A DNA stretch of 64,000 nucleotides from positions 92,010-156,009 of the forward strand of contig UPYT01000003.1 in NCBI GenBank assembly GCA_900538475.1, in the 5' to 3' direction. This stretch comes from an uncultured Clostridium sp. (GTDB lineage Bacteria > Bacillota > Clostridia > Lachnospirales > Lachnospiraceae). Of this stretch, positions 43,035-52,042 are shown one piece after another. The notes under the pieces were generated by a model that saw only the letters and a program-made list of their open reading frames with translations, was not told the DNA's origin and ran no database searches. Within the stretch, counting starts at the first letter, position 1. Each line of letters opens with the position of its first letter. The position numbers and the translations under genes are program-made.

Positions 43035-43430
43035 TTAGTGCCCCTGTTGTGCCATACAGTCAGAGCAGATTCCATAGAAATCAATGGAATGACTGTCAAT
43101 CTTCCCGTGAATATGCGGCTGCATTTTATCTTCCAGATCCAAAGCCCAGAGTGGGGGCAGATCCTGAATACCGCCGCAGCAGCGGCATACAAAATGATAA
43201 TGAGGGGCAGTGTCTCCATCAAAATGATCCTTGCCGTCACCAAAGGTCAGCTTTCGCGCCTCACCTAATTCTACCAGGAGATTCAGGTTCCGGTAAACGG
43301 TTCCGAGGCTGATGCTGGGAAACTCTTCCCTGATACTTGCGTATATGGCATCTGCAGTCGGATGGTCGTGGCGGTTCATCAGACATGCTTTGATAGATTC
43401 TCTCTGACGGCTATACTTTAATGTCTTCAT
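43035..43430 (-). CDS. perR: Peroxide-responsive repressor PerR (Fur family)
   Basis: Metal-dependent repressor that senses H2O2 through iron-catalysed histidine oxidation. ATG 43430 follows AAGGAG; a longer frame to 43526 crosses the promoter. Against Bacillus PerR with a constant offset of 14, all five regulatory-metal ligands are present: His23, Asp71, His77, His79 and Asp90. Asp, not Glu, at positions 71 and 90 favours PerR over Fur. The structural zinc cysteines are CRCC (82/85) and CSDC (122/125). The recognition helix lies in SLGTVYRNLNLLVE. Length is 131 residues. It probably represses itself and both rubrerythrins. Confidence 0.93.
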   Translation of the reverse strand: MKTLKYSRQRESIKACLMNRHDHPTADAIYASIREEFPSISLGTVYRNLNLLVELGEARKLTFGDGKDHFDGDTAPHYHFVCRCCGGIQDLPPLWALDLEDKMQPHIHGKIDSHSIDFYGICSDCMAQQGH

Positions 43431-43457
43431 AGACCAGCTCCTTGAAAATAAAATAAT

Positions 43458-43505
43458 AGTAACAATTACTATATTTATTTTAAGAGATCCTGGAGGAATT
43501 GTCAA
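43458..43505 (-). promoter_or_regulatory. perR promoter with PerR-like operator
   Basis: Minus strand: TTGACA (43505-43500), 17 bases, TAAAAT (43482-43477), a 6-base gap, then ATAGTAACAATTACTAT (43456-43472; core AGTAACAATTACT 43458-43470). The layout is identical to the reverse-rubrerythrin promoter. Confidence 0.75.
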
Positions 43506-43547
43506 GTGTTTTCTGTCAGACGGCACAGTTACTTTTTATAGTTAACG

Positions 43548-44489
43548 TCAGATAGTCTCTTTTGCAATTCGTATGAATTCTTTGGTGGCCTGTGACATAT
43601 AATGGCCTTTGTGATATCCGATTGCCAGTATTCCATGAGCTTTTGCATAATCCAGGGAATAGAAGCTGACAGGAGAATTCTGCTGCTGCATTTTTTGGCG
43701 GAATTCCTGATGGCCGGAAATAAACATCCTGGGATAGAATGTGATTCCCATGCCCTTGATGCACAGCCCCAGCACAGTTTCAATGTTTTCTGTCTCCAGT
43801 ACGACATTGGGCGTCATCTGGGCTTCTTCAAACATTTCGTCAGCAATGGTGCGAACCCGGTTTCCCTTGTTAATCAGAAGAAACGGGCAGTCTCTGAGCA
43901 GGGTCAGATCCGTGTGCTGTTTTAACTGCTCTTTGATTTCTTCCAGACGGCCAGGAAAGGTCCGCTCCAAAACAGCATCTGGCACTGCAAGCAGGATTTC
44001 CTCCTCACAGAGCGGAATGGTTTCTGTATTTTCGGCTTTAAACGGCTGCATATCAATAACCAGATCCACATCTCCGTGAAGCAGGGCTGAAGCCAGGGTG
44101 GAGGAATTGCCTTCCACCAACCTCAGATCAATATTGGGAAAGCGTTCTTTATAGCAGGGGAGAATTTCCGGAAGAATCATCCTTCCTCTGGTGTGAGAAA
44201 GCCCGATAGTCAGCTGGCCAATGGAAAAGTCTTTGATATCAGCCAGTTCACGGTAGGTTTCATCCCGCAGCTCCAGAATTTTTCGTGCCTTTCCTTTCAG
44301 AGCCTGTCCGGCATAGGTGAGGGTCAGAGGTGTGGTCCGGTTAAACAAAACCACATCAAATTCTTTTTCCAGATTGGAAATATGATTGCTCAGGGACTGC
44401 TGGGAAATAAAAAGCCGTTTGGCTGCCCGGGTAAAGTTCAGTTCCTCAGCGGCTACCAGAAAGTATTCCAGATTAAGAAAGTTAATCAT
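43548..44489 (-). CDS. LysR-family transcriptional regulator
   Basis: The winged helix-turn-helix is at the N-terminus (MINFLNLEYFLVAAEELNFT, RAAKRLFISQQSLSNHISNLE), followed by the two-lobed effector domain (about 90-300). The 313-residue length is normal. AGGAGG precedes ATG 44489, which lies 8 bases inside the end of the PHP gene, so the two are co-transcribed and possibly coupled. No divergent target is visible. Effector and regulon unknown. Confidence 0.93.
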   Translation of the reverse strand: MINFLNLEYFLVAAEELNFTRAAKRLFISQQSLSNHISNLEKEFDVVLFNRTTPLTLTYAGQALKGKARKILELRDETYRELADIKDFSIGQLTIGLSHTRGRMILPEILPCYKERFPNIDLRLVEGNSSTLASALLHGDVDLVIDMQPFKAENTETIPLCEEEILLAVPDAVLERTFPGRLEEIKEQLKQHTDLTLLRDCPFLLINKGNRVRTIADEMFEEAQMTPNVVLETENIETVLGLCIKGMGITFYPRMFISGHQEFRQKMQQQNSPVSFYSLDYAKAHGILAIGYHKGHYMSQATKEFIRIAKETI

Positions 44490-45231
44490 GAGAAAAGCCT
44501 CCTGTGTAAACCGGCTGTTTCAGGCAGGGAATGTAGGAAGCGGCCTTTTCTATCGAAGCGTTGACGATCAGTTCTTCGGGAAAGGCAATTTCCTGTATCA
44601 GGTCCCAGGCACGTCTGTGATTTCCCACATCAGCTTCACAGTGGGCGTCACTGTCGATAATGACGGATACCTGGTGTTTTCGGCACAGCTCCAGCATGGA
44701 AATATAATTCTCCCGTGCGCCTTCTCTGTGGCACTGAGGATGAAGAGAGGAGGCGTTGACCTCCAAAAGCACATGGTGTTCTTTCGCTGCGCAGACCAGA
44801 GTTTCGTAATCCACAGGGAATCTTCCGTCATCAGGATGGCCGATAATCTGGACATATGGATTCTTCATGGCGCCCAGATAGGCTGCAGTGTTCTGGCTGA
44901 CGGTTCCGCTTTTGTAACAGGGATCATGGATACTGGCAATCGCAAAATCAAGTCCCTTGCAGTAGCGTGGGCTCAGATCCACAGTGCCTTCATAATCCAG
45001 AATATTCAGTTCACAGCCCAGCATCAGCTTGACTCCGTAAAGCTCTCTGGGAACTACCTTAAAATTGATAAAGTAAAAAGGATGGCAGGTGCCGGGCATC
45101 TTGGGAGCGTGTTCTGTAACGCCTAAAAGGCTGACCCCTTTTTCTGATGCAGAGCGAACCATCTCATAAAGCGTATTGTATGCATGCCCGCTGACAATGG
45201 TATGGGTATGCAGATCAAGAATGTCTGTCAT
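44482..45231 (-). CDS. PHP-domain phosphoesterase (YcdX-like)
   Basis: Trinuclear-metal phosphatase of the PHP superfamily, 249 residues. Metal ligands are visible in ILDLHTHTIVSGHA, VTEHAPKMPG, LGCELNIL, IASIHDP, IIGHPDDGRFP, LEVNASSLHP and VIIDSDAHCEADVG. The order and spacing fit the YcdX group, whose members hydrolyse phosphorylated metabolites. AGGAGA precedes ATG 45231. Its divergent neighbour is the S1-domain gene, 164 bases away. Confidence 0.9.
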   Translation of the reverse strand: MTDILDLHTHTIVSGHAYNTLYEMVRSASEKGVSLLGVTEHAPKMPGTCHPFYFINFKVVPRELYGVKLMLGCELNILDYEGTVDLSPRYCKGLDFAIASIHDPCYKSGTVSQNTAAYLGAMKNPYVQIIGHPDDGRFPVDYETLVCAAKEHHVLLEVNASSLHPQCHREGARENYISMLELCRKHQVSVIIDSDAHCEADVGNHRRAWDLIQEIAFPEELIVNASIEKAASYIPCLKQPVYTGGFSHD

Positions 45232-45395
45232 GGTGATTATGCTCTCCTAAACGGTGTATTTCTTGTAACAGTATATCACAATCAGAGATACTTTTCTAAC
45301 AAAACTATGGTAAAAAAGGCGAAAATGTGGTAAAGTCAAGTATAACGGGCAGAATCTGTTCTGCCCAGGAGGACGATGAAAAGGAGTGTGCAACA

Positions 45396-46118
45396 ATGAG
45401 CGAAGAAGTAAAAGAGACAATGGAAGATTTTGCAAGCGAGCTGGAGGCTTCCTACAAGGAGTTTGACGAGCGCCGCAATCCGTATCAGGAACAGGAAGGT
45501 CCTGATGCAGAGAAGTGGGCAGAGCTGGTACAGCAGATGCAGGATAAGGCAGTTCTGAATGTAAAGGTGAAAGAGGCTGTAAAGGGCGGACTGGTAACCT
45601 ATGTGAATGATATCCAGGGCTTTATTCCCGCATCTCAGATTTCTACCAAATACGTAGAGAAGTTAGAGGATATGGTAGGCCAGCATCTGGAGGTTACTCC
45701 GATTACCGTGGTTCCGGAGAACAAAAAACTGGTTCTGTCCGGGAGAGCTGTGATGAAGCAGAAGGAAGAGGAAGAGAAAGCTGCGAAGATGGCTGCTGTA
45801 GAGGTTGGTGCTGTTGTTGAGGGTACCGTTGACAGCCTGAAGGACTACGGCGCATTTGTAAATCTGGACGGCGGTTTGTCCGGTCTTCTGCATGTGTCTC
45901 AGATCAGCACTCAGAGAATCAAGCATCCGGGCGTGGTTCTGAAAGAGGGCCAGAAGGTGACTGTTAAGATTATCGGTATTAAGGACGGCAAAATCAGCCT
46001 GAGCATGAAGGCTCTGGCTCAGGAGGAGCCGGTTGAGAAGGAAGAAACCTTCAACTACAAAGAAACCGGAGCAGCTACCACTGGACTGGGAGCTCTGTTA
46101 AAGGGACTGAAACTGTAA
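45396..46118 (+). CDS. S1-domain RNA-binding protein (ribosomal protein S1-like)
   Basis: 240 residues with two S1 OB-fold domains. The first (about 50-120, VLNVKVKEAVKGGLVTYVND with IQGFIPASQIS) is degenerate. The second (about 145-215, VGAVVEGTVDSLKDYGAFVN with GLSGLLHVSQIS and KISLSMKAL) is typical. AAAGGAG lies 9 bases before ATG 45396; the longer frame from 45327 has no RBS. Short two-domain S1 proteins in Firmicutes are linked to RNA metabolism and translation. Confidence 0.92.
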   Translation: MSEEVKETMEDFASELEASYKEFDERRNPYQEQEGPDAEKWAELVQQMQDKAVLNVKVKEAVKGGLVTYVNDIQGFIPASQISTKYVEKLEDMVGQHLEVTPITVVPENKKLVLSGRAVMKQKEEEEKAAKMAAVEVGAVVEGTVDSLKDYGAFVNLDGGLSGLLHVSQISTQRIKHPGVVLKEGQKVTVKIIGIKDGKISLSMKALAQEEPVEKEETFNYKETGAATTGLGALLKGLKL

Positions 46119-46133
46119 AGACAGGGAAAATAA

Positions 46134-46207
46134 GGCCCGGCTGACTTGCAGGATTTCCTGTTCGTCAGCCGGGCCGGAATCCGCCGGAAGGAATTCCTCC
46201 TCCGGCG
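46134..46207 (+). other. Two tandem hairpins ahead of the alarmone synthetase gene
   Basis: A perfect 12-bp stem (GGCCCGGCTGAC 46134-46145 with 46164-46175) is followed 6 bases later by a 7-bp stem (CGCCGGA 46182-46188 with TCCGGCG 46201-46207). There is no T-run. They lie in the S1-synthetase gap and could limit read-through or stabilise the downstream mRNA. Confidence 0.55.
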
Positions 46208-46253
46208 AAGATATAAAAGCAGGGAGTATAAACAGGCAGTGGAGGAGATAGGG

Positions 46254-46916
46254 TTGACGAATATCCCCAACGTTTACAGTCAGATGGATCAGTGGAACTC
46301 CGTGATGTTCCTCTATGATTCCGCTCTGAAGGCAATTCGTACCAAGATTGAAATTTTAAACGGAGAGTTTGTCCATATTTACGGACACACTCCGATCGAA
46401 CACATTAAATCCAGACTGAAAACCCCGGACAGCATTGTAAAAAAGCTGAAGCGGGACGGGCTGGAGGTAACCATTGACAATATGGTGGAAAAGCTGAGCG
46501 ATATTGCAGGAATCCGCATTATCTGTTCCTTCACCCAGGACATTTATCAGATTGCAGAGATGATTGCAAGACAGAAGGATGTCAGCGTTCTTTATGTGAA
46601 GGATTATATCAGGCAGCCTAAACCTAATGGGTATAAAAGTTACCATATGGTGGTGACGATTCCCATTTATCTGGCGGCCGGAGCAGTGGAAACCAAGGTG
46701 GAAATTCAGATCCGGACAGTGGCAATGGATTTCTGGGCCAGTCTGGAGCACAAAATCTATTACAAATTTGAAGGAAATGCTCCTGATTCTCTGCAGGCGG
46801 AGCTGAAGGCATGTGCGGATATGGTGGATATGCTGGATGCCAAGATGTTTTCCTTAAACCAGTCTATTCTGGAACTGGGAGAGCGGGAAGCAGCCGAGCA
46901 GAAGGAACGGACATAA
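46254..46916 (+). CDS. Small alarmone synthetase (RelA/SpoT-domain, YjbM-like)
   Basis: Stand-alone (p)ppGpp synthetase without hydrolase or regulatory domains. Key motifs: VEKLSDIAGIRIICSF, RQPKPNGYKSYHMVV, ETKVEIQIRTVAMDFWASLEHKIYYK. TTG 46254 is chosen because GGAGGAG lies 6 bases upstream. An ATG at 46146 is far upstream across two hairpins, and an ATG at 46284 lacks an RBS; the start is therefore uncertain. The chosen product has 220 residues, like YjbM. The next gene starts 8 bases downstream. Confidence 0.88.
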   Translation: MTNIPNVYSQMDQWNSVMFLYDSALKAIRTKIEILNGEFVHIYGHTPIEHIKSRLKTPDSIVKKLKRDGLEVTIDNMVEKLSDIAGIRIICSFTQDIYQIAEMIARQKDVSVLYVKDYIRQPKPNGYKSYHMVVTIPIYLAAGAVETKVEIQIRTVAMDFWASLEHKIYYKFEGNAPDSLQAELKACADMVDMLDAKMFSLNQSILELGEREAAEQKERT

Positions 46917-46924
46917 AAGCATAG

Positions 46925-48727
46925 ATGAAGACGTTAGCAAAAGAGACCTGGCAGATTGCCGGACATAACTGGAAAAATATTCTTTTGTTTGAGCTTCTGT
47001 ACCGGGGAGTAACCATGCCGGTGTATCTGCGTTTCGTGAACCGCAGTCTGCATCTTGCCCTGGAGCTGGCCGGGTACAGCTATCTGACAGCGGGAAATAT
47101 CGGAAGCTTTCTTGCAAGACCGGGAACGATCTGCATGGCGGGCGCTGTGTGTTTTGTTGGAGCTGTGCTTCTGACTGTGGAGACGGCCAGTCTTATTACG
47201 GCATTTCAGGGGTCAGCCTATTACCAGAAGCTGACCCCTTTGCAGATGCTCTGGGGCGGAATGCAGAAAACGGCAGATGAAATATGGAGAAAAAACTGGC
47301 AGCTGGGGCTGGTAATTCTGGCTCAGTATCTGTTTGCCAATCTTTTATTTCTGATTCGGGCGGCCAGTCATGTAAAGCCGGTGAATTTTATTATGCAGGA
47401 AATGGCAAAGGAGCCCTGGCTTATGGCTCTGACGGCAGTTTTGCTGCTGCTGTGTTTTCTGGCGGCGTTTCCGGCGCTGCTTTCTGTTCCCTGCTGTATG
47501 ATTGAGCAGAAAAATTTCACAGATGCCAGATACCGGAGTATCGGGCTGATGCGGAAAAGGCGGGTGAAAATCATTTTTCTGCTGGCAGGCTTTCATGTGC
47601 TGTCAGCGGCTGTAGTTTTTCTGCTGTATTTTCTTTCCGTAGTGGCAGCCGCTGTGTTTATTGAGGTTTTTACAAAGAAAAATCTGGCTATGGCAGTTTT
47701 ACTTTCTGTGTCAGACAAGCTGGAGCTGGGACTTCTGTTTTTGGGAAGCATTCTGTCTGTTGCAGTTCAGTATGCGGCTGTTTCTGTTATGTTTTATCAG
47801 TATGGAAATAGGCAGTATCATGGGGAACGGTGGAACGTTGGATATCCGTCTCATGGAACAGCAGGACGAAGGCGTATGGCAGCAGTTTTCTGCGCAATAG
47901 TGGGTATCAGCCTGATTTATATTTATGATCTGGTACGCAATGGTTCTGCTTTGTCTGATGAGATTTTGATAGAAACGCAGATTACGGCTCACAGAGGCAG
48001 TTCTCTGGCAGCTCCGGAAAATACCCTGTCTGCTGTGCAGGCGGCGATTGATGATCTGGCGGACAGTGTGGAGATCGATGTGCAGTTAAGCCGTGACGGA
48101 GTCGTGGTGCTTGGACATGATGCCAGCCTGAAGCGGGTGGCAGGAGTAAACAGGCCCATCAGCGCTCTGAACTGGGAAGAGCTGCAGAAGCTGGATGTGG
48201 GCTCCTGGTTTTCCAGTGATTTTGCGGGAGAACGGATTCCGGCTTTGGAGGAGGTTCTGGAGCTGTGTAAGGGAAAAATTAACCTGAATATAGAATTGAA
48301 AAATATAGGTCCAGAGAGCCTTCTTCCAGAAAAGACGGTGGAGCTGGTGATGGCTCACGGTATGGAAGAGCAGTGTGTGATTACCTCTGCCAGTCTGAAT
48401 TATTTAAAGGACGTAAAGGCGCTGGAACCGCAGCTTCGAACAGGATATATTATTTCTGCCGCCTACGGGAATTTTTATTCCAGTGAGGCCGTGGATTTTA
48501 TCAGTCTGCGGTCGGGCTTTGTAAATGAAAAGCTGGTTGAGAACATTCATGTTCAAGGTAAGGCAATCTATGCCTGGACAGTAAACTCCAAAAGCGAGAT
48601 GGAACGTCTGGTGATGCTCGGCGTGGACGGAATTATTACGGACAGGCCGGTGCTGGCTCGGGAGATTATTTACCGGGAGGAGGCTACAGAAAATCTGATG
48701 GAGTATGTGCGGCTTATGTTTAAATAA
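46925..48727 (+). CDS. Membrane glycerophosphodiester phosphodiesterase
   Basis: 600-residue two-part protein. The N-terminal half (about 1-340) has about eight helices and matches the membrane domain found in Firmicute GDPDs. The C-terminal half is a TIM-barrel GDPD with catalytic His356 (ITAHRGSSLAAPENT), metal ligands in DSVEIDVQLSRDG, second His in VLGHDASLKRVAG and INLNIELKN. Such enzymes act on glycerophosphodiesters or lipoteichoic-acid-type polymers outside the membrane. The ATG 46925 RBS is weak. A CCTGC/GCAGG hairpin lies in the gap after it. Confidence 0.9.
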   Translation: MKTLAKETWQIAGHNWKNILLFELLYRGVTMPVYLRFVNRSLHLALELAGYSYLTAGNIGSFLARPGTICMAGAVCFVGAVLLTVETASLITAFQGSAYYQKLTPLQMLWGGMQKTADEIWRKNWQLGLVILAQYLFANLLFLIRAASHVKPVNFIMQEMAKEPWLMALTAVLLLLCFLAAFPALLSVPCCMIEQKNFTDARYRSIGLMRKRRVKIIFLLAGFHVLSAAVVFLLYFLSVVAAAVFIEVFTKKNLAMAVLLSVSDKLELGLLFLGSILSVAVQYAAVSVMFYQYGNRQYHGERWNVGYPSHGTAGRRRMAAVFCAIVGISLIYIYDLVRNGSALSDEILIETQITAHRGSSLAAPENTLSAVQAAIDDLADSVEIDVQLSRDGVVVLGHDASLKRVAGVNRPISALNWEELQKLDVGSWFSSDFAGERIPALEEVLELCKGKINLNIELKNIGPESLLPEKTVELVMAHGMEEQCVITSASLNYLKDVKALEPQLRTGYIISAAYGNFYSSEAVDFISLRSGFVNEKLVENIHVQGKAIYAWTVNSKSEMERLVMLGVDGIITDRPVLAREIIYREEATENLMEYVRLMFK

Positions 48728-48794
48728 GATACAGGAAAATATCCTGCGCTGCAGTTTTTGCAGCAGGAAATAACAGAAAGGTTTTCGCGGAATT

Positions 48795-49250
48795 ATGAGA
48801 GCAGTATTACAGAGAGTGACTCATGCGTCGGTGAAGGTTGACGGGGAGACGATCGGAGAGATAGGAAATGGTTTTTTGATTCTTCTGGGAGTTGCAGAAG
48901 AGGATAATGAGGCAGCGGCAGATAAGATGGCAGATAAAATCTGCAAGCTGAGAATTTTTCAGGACGGGGACGGGAAAACCAATCTGTCTCTGGCAGATGT
49001 GGCAGGAGAACTTCTGGTTGTTAGCCAGTTTACCCTGTATGCAGACTGCCATAAGGGAAATCGCCCCAGCTTTATTAAGGCGGGAAGTCCGGAAAAAGCG
49101 AACCGGCTGTATGAGTATTTTGTAGAGCGCTGCAGGCAGTATGTGCTGAAGGTGGAGCATGGAAGCTTTGGCGCGGATATGAAGGTGGAGCTGTTAAATG
49201 ACGGTCCCTTTACCCTGATGCTGGAGGGCGATGAAAAGGGGATTCACTAA
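48795..49250 (+). CDS. dtd: D-aminoacyl-tRNA deacylase
   Basis: Removes D-amino acids from mischarged tRNAs. The 151-residue product starts [18 protein letters not shown] and has the catalytic-site motifs [12 protein letters not shown] and NRPSF plus the C-terminal [10 protein letters not shown]. Length and motifs match bacterial Dtd throughout. Confidence 0.96.
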   Translation: MRAVLQRVTHASVKVDGETIGEIGNGFLILLGVAEEDNEAAADKMADKICKLRIFQDGDGKTNLSLADVAGELLVVSQFTLYADCHKGNRPSFIKAGSPEKANRLYEYFVERCRQYVLKVEHGSFGADMKVELLNDGPFTLMLEGDEKGIH

Positions 49251-49321
49251 GGCCGATAAAGGTACGGTCAGAGAACAGAATCTGTGGAAAAACAAAGACA
49301 GAAAAACTGGAGGACGAGAAG

Positions 49322-50725
49322 ATGAATGACAACAAAGAGAAAACAGAAGGAATGATGCTGGAGGAGCAGCTGGTATGGAAATTCCCCCATATCGGAAAAG
49401 ATGCACCAGAGCAGGTTGAGGCTGCCGCAGAATTCTGCGAAGACTATAAGGCATTTCTGGATGAGGGAAAAACGGAGAGAGAATGTGTGGAGGCAGCGGT
49501 AAAGCGTCTGCAGGCTGCTGGATATACAGAATTTGAAAAGGGACGCAGCTATAATCCTGGAGATCAGGTTTATTTTATCAACAGAAAGAAGGCTCTGATT
49601 GCAACTACCTTCGGCCAGCTTCCGGTGTGCGAGGGCCTGCGGATTAACGGAGCTCACATTGATTCCCCCCGACTGGATCTGAAGCCCAGCCCGGTTTATG
49701 AGAAGTCAGATATTGCTTATCTGAAGACTCATTATTATGGAGGAATCCGCAAGTACCAGTGGGGAACGATTCCGTTAGCCATGCATGGTGTTGTGGTTAA
49801 GAAAAACGGCGAGCTGGTGAAGATCTGCATTGGTGAGGATGCAGCAGATCCGGTATTCTGTGTCAGTGACCTTCTTCCGCATCTGTCAGCAAAGCAGAAT
49901 GAGCGGAAATTAAGCGAGGGCTTAAAGGGAGAGGAGCTGAATATTATCGCAGGCTCCATTCCATTTGTAGATGACAGCGTCAAGGAGCCGGTTAAGCTAC
50001 TGGCTTTGAAGCTGTTAAATGATCGCTATGGAATGACAGAGGGAGATTTTTTCCGGGCAGAAATTGAGATGGTTCCGGCCCACAAGGCTTCTGATGTAGG
50101 CTTGGATCGCAGCCTGGTAGGCGCATATGGGCAGGATGACAGAGTCTGCGCTTATACAGCTTTGATGGCAGAAATTGCTGCGAAGAATCCGGTTCGTACA
50201 ACTGTGACAATTCTGGCAGATAAAGAGGAGATTGGTTCTGAGGGAAATACGGGCATGAATTCTGATTTCCTAAAGCACTATATTGAATACCTGGCTCAGG
50301 CAGAGGGCTCTGATCCCAAGGATGTATGTATGGCTTCTCTGTGCCTGTCCTCAGATGTAAATGCAGCCTATGATCCGACCTTTTCCGATGTGTATGAGGC
50401 GAACAATTCCAGCTATTTGAATAAGGGCTGCGTGCTGACGAAATATACAGGCGCAAGAGGAAAGTCAGGTTCTAATGATGCCAGCGCAGAGACAATGGCC
50501 CGTGTAATTGCTATTATGGAAGAGAACGGCGTGTATTGGCAGGCTGGCGAGTTGGGCGCTGTAGATCAGGGCGGCGGCGGAACGATTGCCAAGTTTGTGT
50601 CTCACTTAAATATTGACACAGTGGATCTGGGAGTTCCGGTGATTTCCATGCATTCTCCCTTTGAACTGGTTTCCAAGCTGGATGTATATAATACATTCCG
50701 TGCCTTTGAAGCATTCTATAAATAA
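49322..50725 (+). CDS. M18-family aminopeptidase
   Basis: Cytosolic di-zinc aminopeptidase of 467 residues, of the M18 family (aspartyl aminopeptidase-like). Metal and catalytic motifs: INGAHIDSPRLDLKP, AYGQDDRVCAYTAL, ILADKEEIGSEGNTG and VPVISMHSPFE at the C-terminus. GGAGGACGAG precedes ATG 49322. Substrate preference (acidic N-terminal residues) is a family property. Confidence 0.93.
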   Translation: MNDNKEKTEGMMLEEQLVWKFPHIGKDAPEQVEAAAEFCEDYKAFLDEGKTERECVEAAVKRLQAAGYTEFEKGRSYNPGDQVYFINRKKALIATTFGQLPVCEGLRINGAHIDSPRLDLKPSPVYEKSDIAYLKTHYYGGIRKYQWGTIPLAMHGVVVKKNGELVKICIGEDAADPVFCVSDLLPHLSAKQNERKLSEGLKGEELNIIAGSIPFVDDSVKEPVKLLALKLLNDRYGMTEGDFFRAEIEMVPAHKASDVGLDRSLVGAYGQDDRVCAYTALMAEIAAKNPVRTTVTILADKEEIGSEGNTGMNSDFLKHYIEYLAQAEGSDPKDVCMASLCLSSDVNAAYDPTFSDVYEANNSSYLNKGCVLTKYTGARGKSGSNDASAETMARVIAIMEENGVYWQAGELGAVDQGGGGTIAKFVSHLNIDTVDLGVPVISMHSPFELVSKLDVYNTFRAFEAFYK

Positions 50726-50749
50726 TCCCCATAGGGCGGACGCCCGACG

Positions 50750-50797
50750 CTTCTTGTACGGTAAAGCCGTACAAGAAGAAGCAGGGCTGAACTGTTA
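50750..50797 (+). repeat. Dispersed palindromic element, family A, right-half copy
   Basis: CTTCTTGTACGG (50750-50761) pairs perfectly with CCGTACAAGAAG (50767-50778); AAGCAGGGCTGAACTGTTA follows. This matches the inner hairpin and right end of the copies at 11653 and 52043. The left end is missing. It may double as a hairpin after the aminopeptidase gene. The rest of the gap to 50948 shows no gene. Confidence 0.65.
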
Positions 50798-50948
50798 GAT
50801 AAAGCCGTAGGAAGGTTCAGCCAGAAAAGTTGTGAAATCTTTATGAATTTGTTGGAAAGGCTTTTTAAACGGGATGTAATATGATATAACAGTAGGAAGT
50901 ACCCGTGTTTTGCGGATACTTCAAAAAATCAGAGATGAGGAAAGTATT

Positions 50949-52034
50949 ATGAAAAAATATGTAAAACTGGCACTTTGTGGAATGGCGGCGGCAGCGCTGG
51001 TTACAGGCTGCGGGAAAAAGAATGCGGAAGAGACAACAGCCGCACCGATAGAAAGCAGCACGCCTTCTGACAGTACGGAGGCAGCAGCAGAGAAGGCAGA
51101 TCCGGGCAAGCTGACAAAGCTGGGTACATATAAAGGCGTGGAAGTAAAGAAAAACAGCACAGAGGTAACTCCGGAGGAGCTGGAGCAGAGAATTCAGGGA
51201 ATTCTGGATGCCAATCCGGAATACATTGAGATCACAGATCGTCCGGCTCAGAACGGCGATATTGTAAATATTGACTTTGTGGGAATGAAGGACGGAGAGG
51301 CTTTTGACGGTGGAACTGCTGAGGATTTCCCGCTGGAGCTGGGCTCTAATTCTTTTATTGACGGTTTTGAGGAAGGCCTGGTAGGAACTGAGGCAGGAAG
51401 CGAGCTGAGCCTGAATCTGACGTTCCCGGAGGACTATTTTAATGCAGATCTGGCAGGACAGGAAGTAGTATTTGATGTTACGGTCAATTCTATTGAAGAA
51501 AAGAAAGAGGCAGTTCTGGACGAAAACTTTGTTCAGAGAATGTCTGATTTTACCACTGTAGATGAATTCAAGGCAGATACCCTGGCTGACATGGAGCAGG
51601 AAAAGGAAACGATGGCAGAGAACCAGCTGGAGTATGATGCATTCATGGCGGCTCTGGACAATTCCGAATTTGAGCTCAACGAAGAAGCTGTGGAGCAGCA
51701 GTATGAAGCACAGATGGATTACTATACTTCCATGGTTCAGATGTACGGTATGACAATGGATGATTATGTGGCAGCCTTTGGAATGACCATGGATGATTTC
51801 CAGAAGGAGCTGCGGACAGCTGCGGAAAACGCTTTGAAGCAGGAGCTTCTTGTAGATGCAGTTGCTGAGGAGGAGAAGCTGGAGGTGACAGACGAGGATC
51901 GCCAGAAGGTGGCAGATCAGTATGGTACAGATATTCAGAACATGAAGGATACCTACGGCGAGGAAGCTCTGGACAGAACAGCTCTTGTCTATAAGGTTCA
52001 GGCACTGGTTAAGGATAATGCAGTTGTAAAATAA
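50949..52034 (+). CDS. Extracellular trigger-factor-like peptidyl-prolyl isomerase lipoprotein
   Basis: ATG 50949 follows GAGGAAAG and gives a lipoprotein signal (MKKYVKLALCGMAAAALVTGC). A Thr/Ser/Glu-rich linker leads to an FKBP-type PPIase domain (about 90-175: NGDIVNIDFVGMKDGEAFDGG, FIDGFEEGLVG) and then a helical C-domain like that of trigger factor (about 180-355). The ribosome-binding N-domain of trigger factor is absent. It is therefore a surface-anchored foldase/chaperone rather than Tig. Length is 361 residues. Substrates unknown. Confidence 0.9.
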   Translation: MKKYVKLALCGMAAAALVTGCGKKNAEETTAAPIESSTPSDSTEAAAEKADPGKLTKLGTYKGVEVKKNSTEVTPEELEQRIQGILDANPEYIEITDRPAQNGDIVNIDFVGMKDGEAFDGGTAEDFPLELGSNSFIDGFEEGLVGTEAGSELSLNLTFPEDYFNADLAGQEVVFDVTVNSIEEKKEAVLDENFVQRMSDFTTVDEFKADTLADMEQEKETMAENQLEYDAFMAALDNSEFELNEEAVEQQYEAQMDYYTSMVQMYGMTMDDYVAAFGMTMDDFQKELRTAAENALKQELLVDAVAEEEKLEVTDEDRQKVADQYGTDIQNMKDTYGEEALDRTALVYKVQALVKDNAVVK

Positions 52035-52042
52035 TATAAAAG

